DNA of 64,000 nucleotides from Tigriopus japonicus (Eukaryota > Arthropoda > Copepoda > Harpacticoida > Harpacticidae). This document shows positions 61,236-64,000 of this stretch, piece by piece. The notes under the pieces were generated by a model that saw nothing but the letters and a program-made list of their open reading frames with translations, searched no databases and was not told the DNA's origin. The stretch lies in the NCBI GenBank assembly GCA_010645155.1, contig CM021313.1, positions 1,426,904-1,490,903 of the forward strand. Direction: 5' to 3'. Numbering within the stretch: the first letter of the stretch is position 1; each line of letters begins with the position of its first letter. The position numbers and the translations under genes were made by a program.

Positions 61236-63620
61236 TCCACTCGAGGCTTATTGTTTTTGCAATCTAAGGTTATCGAAAACCTTCGAGCAACCACGCCAAC
61301 ATTCTGCTTGGAGTTTGCCCCAATAAAACCACAAGCTAAGAGCCAAAGGTCTTTATGATGCACCGAGGAATTGCGAACGGAAGAGACAGACTGGCTTCGG
61401 ATCTATCTCAGAAGACCATCCTTACCCAGAAGATAAAACGAGGGTGAATTGGACTTTCAAAAAAACAACGCCGGGTGGGTCAGAAAGAGGACTCTTCGAG
61501 ACGAGAGAAGGCAGCCTGCAATCAGCCTCAGTTCTTCTTTGCTCTGGTGGCTGTTTCTTTGTTCGGATTCAAGGGCGTATTTGGGATCCGTATTTAGGTC
61601 AGACCATTTTCACACACAAGTGCAAACTTCGATTGCTTTGAAAAAGCGTCAAACTCCTTTCATGAGTCTGACCGAGTGCAAAGAGCTTCGAGTATTCCGC
61701 CGGCAGTTCCAAAAGCCAAACTGAATGGATGGGGAGCACTTTGGATTTCAGGTCCCCAAAAGGGCTTTTGATGTCGAAGATATCACAGTTAGCGGACCAT
61801 GTTTTTGCCACAGACACGGAAGAGGACACGCTTCCTTAGAAGACGAGGGACTGACCTCCATTGAGAGCACGAGGCACTGACTCAACAGTCCCTCCCTCTC
61901 CCCCGAAAGTTTTTTTTGGGGGGGACAAAAACAACAGCCGCAGCTCTTTCTTTGCTCAGAATAGATTTGCTGAATTGGAAGGCGGGTGGACGGGCGGGTG
62001 TAGTAATAGTAAAAGCAGTTGAGAGGAATGGACTTGGGGACTACTCACCACCCAACAATCTATGTAGAGACGAATGAGCTCCAGAAGAGCGTTTTCTTTC
62101 GCTAAAAAAGTTCAAGGAAACAAACTAACACTACTTTTCGACAGCCACCACCAACACCAACACCACCACCTCTTCAGTGCTATGAATTAGAAACAAAAAC
62201 TGCACTAGCAAAAAGCATTGGGAACGATCGGCAGCTGCTCGCTGCTTGTAAGGAAGTAAATTGCCTCCTCAAGAAGATGATGAACTGTGCCTCTCGAAGC
62301 AATGATGTTTCATGGTAAACGGACTACTTGTCTCGGTGGTGATGATTGCCCTTGAACCCCGTTCAACCAATGTCTTTGTGATGTTCCGCGCTTTTACCTC
62401 TCAAAATGGATCACGGAGACGTCGACTTAGCAGAGAGAACCGATAAGGGCCAGGAGACGACCCCTGCCAAGGGTTATGGGTCATTGCTGTTCGTGTCACG
62501 ATATGGCTCTCACGCCAATTCTTTGTCACCTTATTCGGATTTACCCCGACCAATCTGTGATCGCTGCTCTCCTACTGCGACTTTGACGACTCGTTCTTTC
62601 TTGTCGTCGTAGTACTAGTACTAGTAGTGGTGGTTCTTTCTGTCTGCGGGTCTGACACTCGCAGTTCAGAAGCTTCGCAGGAGGAAAAAAAGACCAAGAA
62701 AGAAGAACGGAGAAACAGCTTCTCCATGCAAAGAGTTGCCGTTGCTGCTGCTGTGTTCTTGCAACCTCAACAACGCTCTCTATGTATGTCGGCGAACGGA
62801 CGCCGTTCTCCAGTGATGGGAACGAGCACGAAAAAATATTTGAGGCTGCCCGACCCTCTCCTGGCTAGTTTACTTGTCCTTGGCTGGGAGATGAGGAACG
62901 AGGATGCCTACCCGAACAGCTGGTTGGTCTTTTCAAAGCCTCTTGGTGGCGGAATCCCACCCAAAAAGGGACTAACCGCAACCTGTCGGGAGTCATTATC
63001 CATGTCGAATTAATTTAGAATCTAAATATTGGCACCTGTTAAGAGCAATTTGCTGTTTCTAAATACAGTGTGCTTACACATGTGACCCTTCATGCAATGT
63101 TAATCAGTCCATTTTGCCATTTGGATTTGGAACAAAGAGAATTGTTTCTCTCCTTTATGGTGCTTTGTTGGCCCAACATGACTGTGCTGTAAACAAACTT
63201 CTAAAAAGGCGTGCGCGATCAAACCTCAAACATCTTATTCCCGCAGAAATTCTTGTAATTAGCAAATTAACTAATGCAAATTTCTATCCTCGTTGGTTGA
63301 ATTATCAGGTACTCAAACAAAGGTTGATATCTTGATTTGAAATTTGACTGTTGTGTGTTTTCCTTTCTTTAAACGACTTTTTTCGAATTCAGCAAAGCTG
63401 TATTATTATTCATTGCATCATACGTTTGCAAATTTTAACACAATGCAAAAGAAAATGAATTGCGGCTGAATGTTTCCCTTGAAATTACCCAAAATACACT
63501 TTAGAATTCAACATCTCAAGAAACATGCTTGTTTGAACTGAACATGACCAGGATTGGGGGTTATTGTATTTAAAATTTCCTTTTGACATTATTCAAGATT
63601 TTACTAGATAGCAAATTTTG
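61236..63620. other. Upstream region of the FBXL gene
   Basis: No gene is supported in about 2.4 kb. The part next to 61235 should be FBXL 5' UTR and promoter, possibly with 5' UTR introns. Open frames at 62406-62612 and 62627-63013 have no recognisable motif. Confidence 0.4.
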
Positions 63621-63724
63621 GGATCTTTAGTCAACTATCAAGTTCAGCCAAACATTGAATAATAAATACTGATGCGACCAAATAGTGTTTTTCGGCCAAA
63701 TGTTGCCACATTTGTCCTTGTATT

Positions 63725-63885
63725 GTACTGATGTGTTTCGAGTTGGAATTTTGCCAGAGTTTCGCCATTTTGGTTTTGAGGGTCAAACAGTTAACCACAA
63801 CTAAAGTTTTCAACAGACGACAGACCTTATTTGCCATAAAATATGGCAGCACTGCCAACTCGAAATCCATCTTTATAACGTCGAT
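63725..63885. repeat. Dispersed repeat copy, inverted relative to 11600-11765
   Basis: About 160 bases, including TACTGATGTGTTTCGAGTTGG, GCCATTTTGG and GGCAGCACTGCCAACTCGAA, match the reverse complement of the segment at about 11600-11765 with scattered changes. Confidence 0.65.
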
Positions 63886-63899
63886 GAAATTCAAAATTA

Positions 63900-63972
63900 C
63901 TGATGCAAACAAATTGGCCATTTCTTTGTTTGTATGATTGTTTGGGTTTTCAGAATATTTGTTTGTTTGGGG
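63900..63972. repeat. Dispersed repeat copy, same orientation as 17786-17866
   Basis: A GTTTG-rich stretch with TTGTTTGGGTTTTCAGAATA followed by TTTGTTTGTTTGGGG matches the copy near 17.8 kb. It directly follows the repeat at 63725-63885, so the two may be parts of one larger element running past the end of the window. Confidence 0.6.
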
Positions 63973-64000
63973 TAAAATTTGAACCATTCCCAAGTAAAAA

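Noticed and set aside
62406..63013. Two plus-strand open frames upstream of the FBXL gene
   Set aside because: There is no recognisable domain, no splice context and no similarity that I can support.

Overview
This is a stretch of animal nuclear genome. The genes are metazoan housekeeping genes split by short GT-AG introns, mostly 50-100 bp. A BTB-TTK-type zinc-finger gene and a CHK/ecdysteroid-kinase-like gene point to an arthropod. The compactness and the probable spliced-leader operon junctions would fit a small crustacean such as a copepod, but that placement is inference. I found no bacterial, viral or CRISPR content. Gene names rest on family motifs read from the translations. Exon joins were worked out by hand from reading frame and splice sites.

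Layout. 0.4-2.7 kb: a myotubularin (-). 3.4-4.1 kb: a broken RNase H end of a non-LTR retrotransposon. 5.9-10.8 kb: EMC6 (+), mevalonate kinase (-), NMNAT (+) and WDR18 (-), the last two tail to tail 19 bp apart. 12.8-17.0 kb: an endosomal NHE6/7/9 exchanger (+) and FEN1 (-). 17-20 kb: repeats, including a roughly 1.05 kb terminal-inverted-repeat element. 20.4-22.6 kb: the BTB zinc-finger factor (-). 22.6-28 kb: a gene desert holding a Mutator-like element. 28.0-32.7 kb: PPAN, MBLAC1, a phytanoyl-CoA dioxygenase family enzyme and a BIR-RING IAP, all (+). 32.7-36.6 kb: a CHK-like kinase and ASCC2, both (-). 37.3-40.4 kb: a cluster of four non-autonomous hAT elements. 41.6-47.4 kb: a C1orf53-like gene and IMPA (+), an unrecognised gene (-), HSD17B8 (+) and a C2H2 protein (-). 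48.2-51.9 kb: CFDP1 (+), with the whole amnionless gene (-) inside its first intron. 52.7 kb: a reverse-transcriptase tail. 53.4-61.2 kb: mu-class GST, VPS28 (+), RCCD1 (-), SPC24 (+) and FBXL2/20 (-). 61.2-64 kb: upstream sequence and dispersed repeats.

The genes do not form one pathway. Some themes recur: ribosome biogenesis and quality control (PPAN, WDR18, ASCC2), chromatin and mitosis (FEN1, CFDP1, RCCD1, SPC24), and endosomal traffic (NHE6/7/9, VPS28, the myotubularin, amnionless).

The observations I rate highest are these. (1) Three same-strand gene junctions carry stop, AATAAA, a short gap, a 3' splice site and then the next ATG. These are ASCC2 to the CHK-like kinase, PPAN to MBLAC1, and C1orf53-like to IMPA. 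This is the signature of SL-trans-spliced operons. (2) Three intact copies of one hAT MITE family each have a different perfect 8-bp target duplication, beside an older hAT relic. (3) A roughly 1.1 kb element has terminal repeats of about 106 bp and a 9-bp target duplication, as in Mutator-like elements. (4) The amnionless gene is nested antisense in CFDP1 intron 1 and encodes a long tail with five NPxF/NPxY endocytic motifs.
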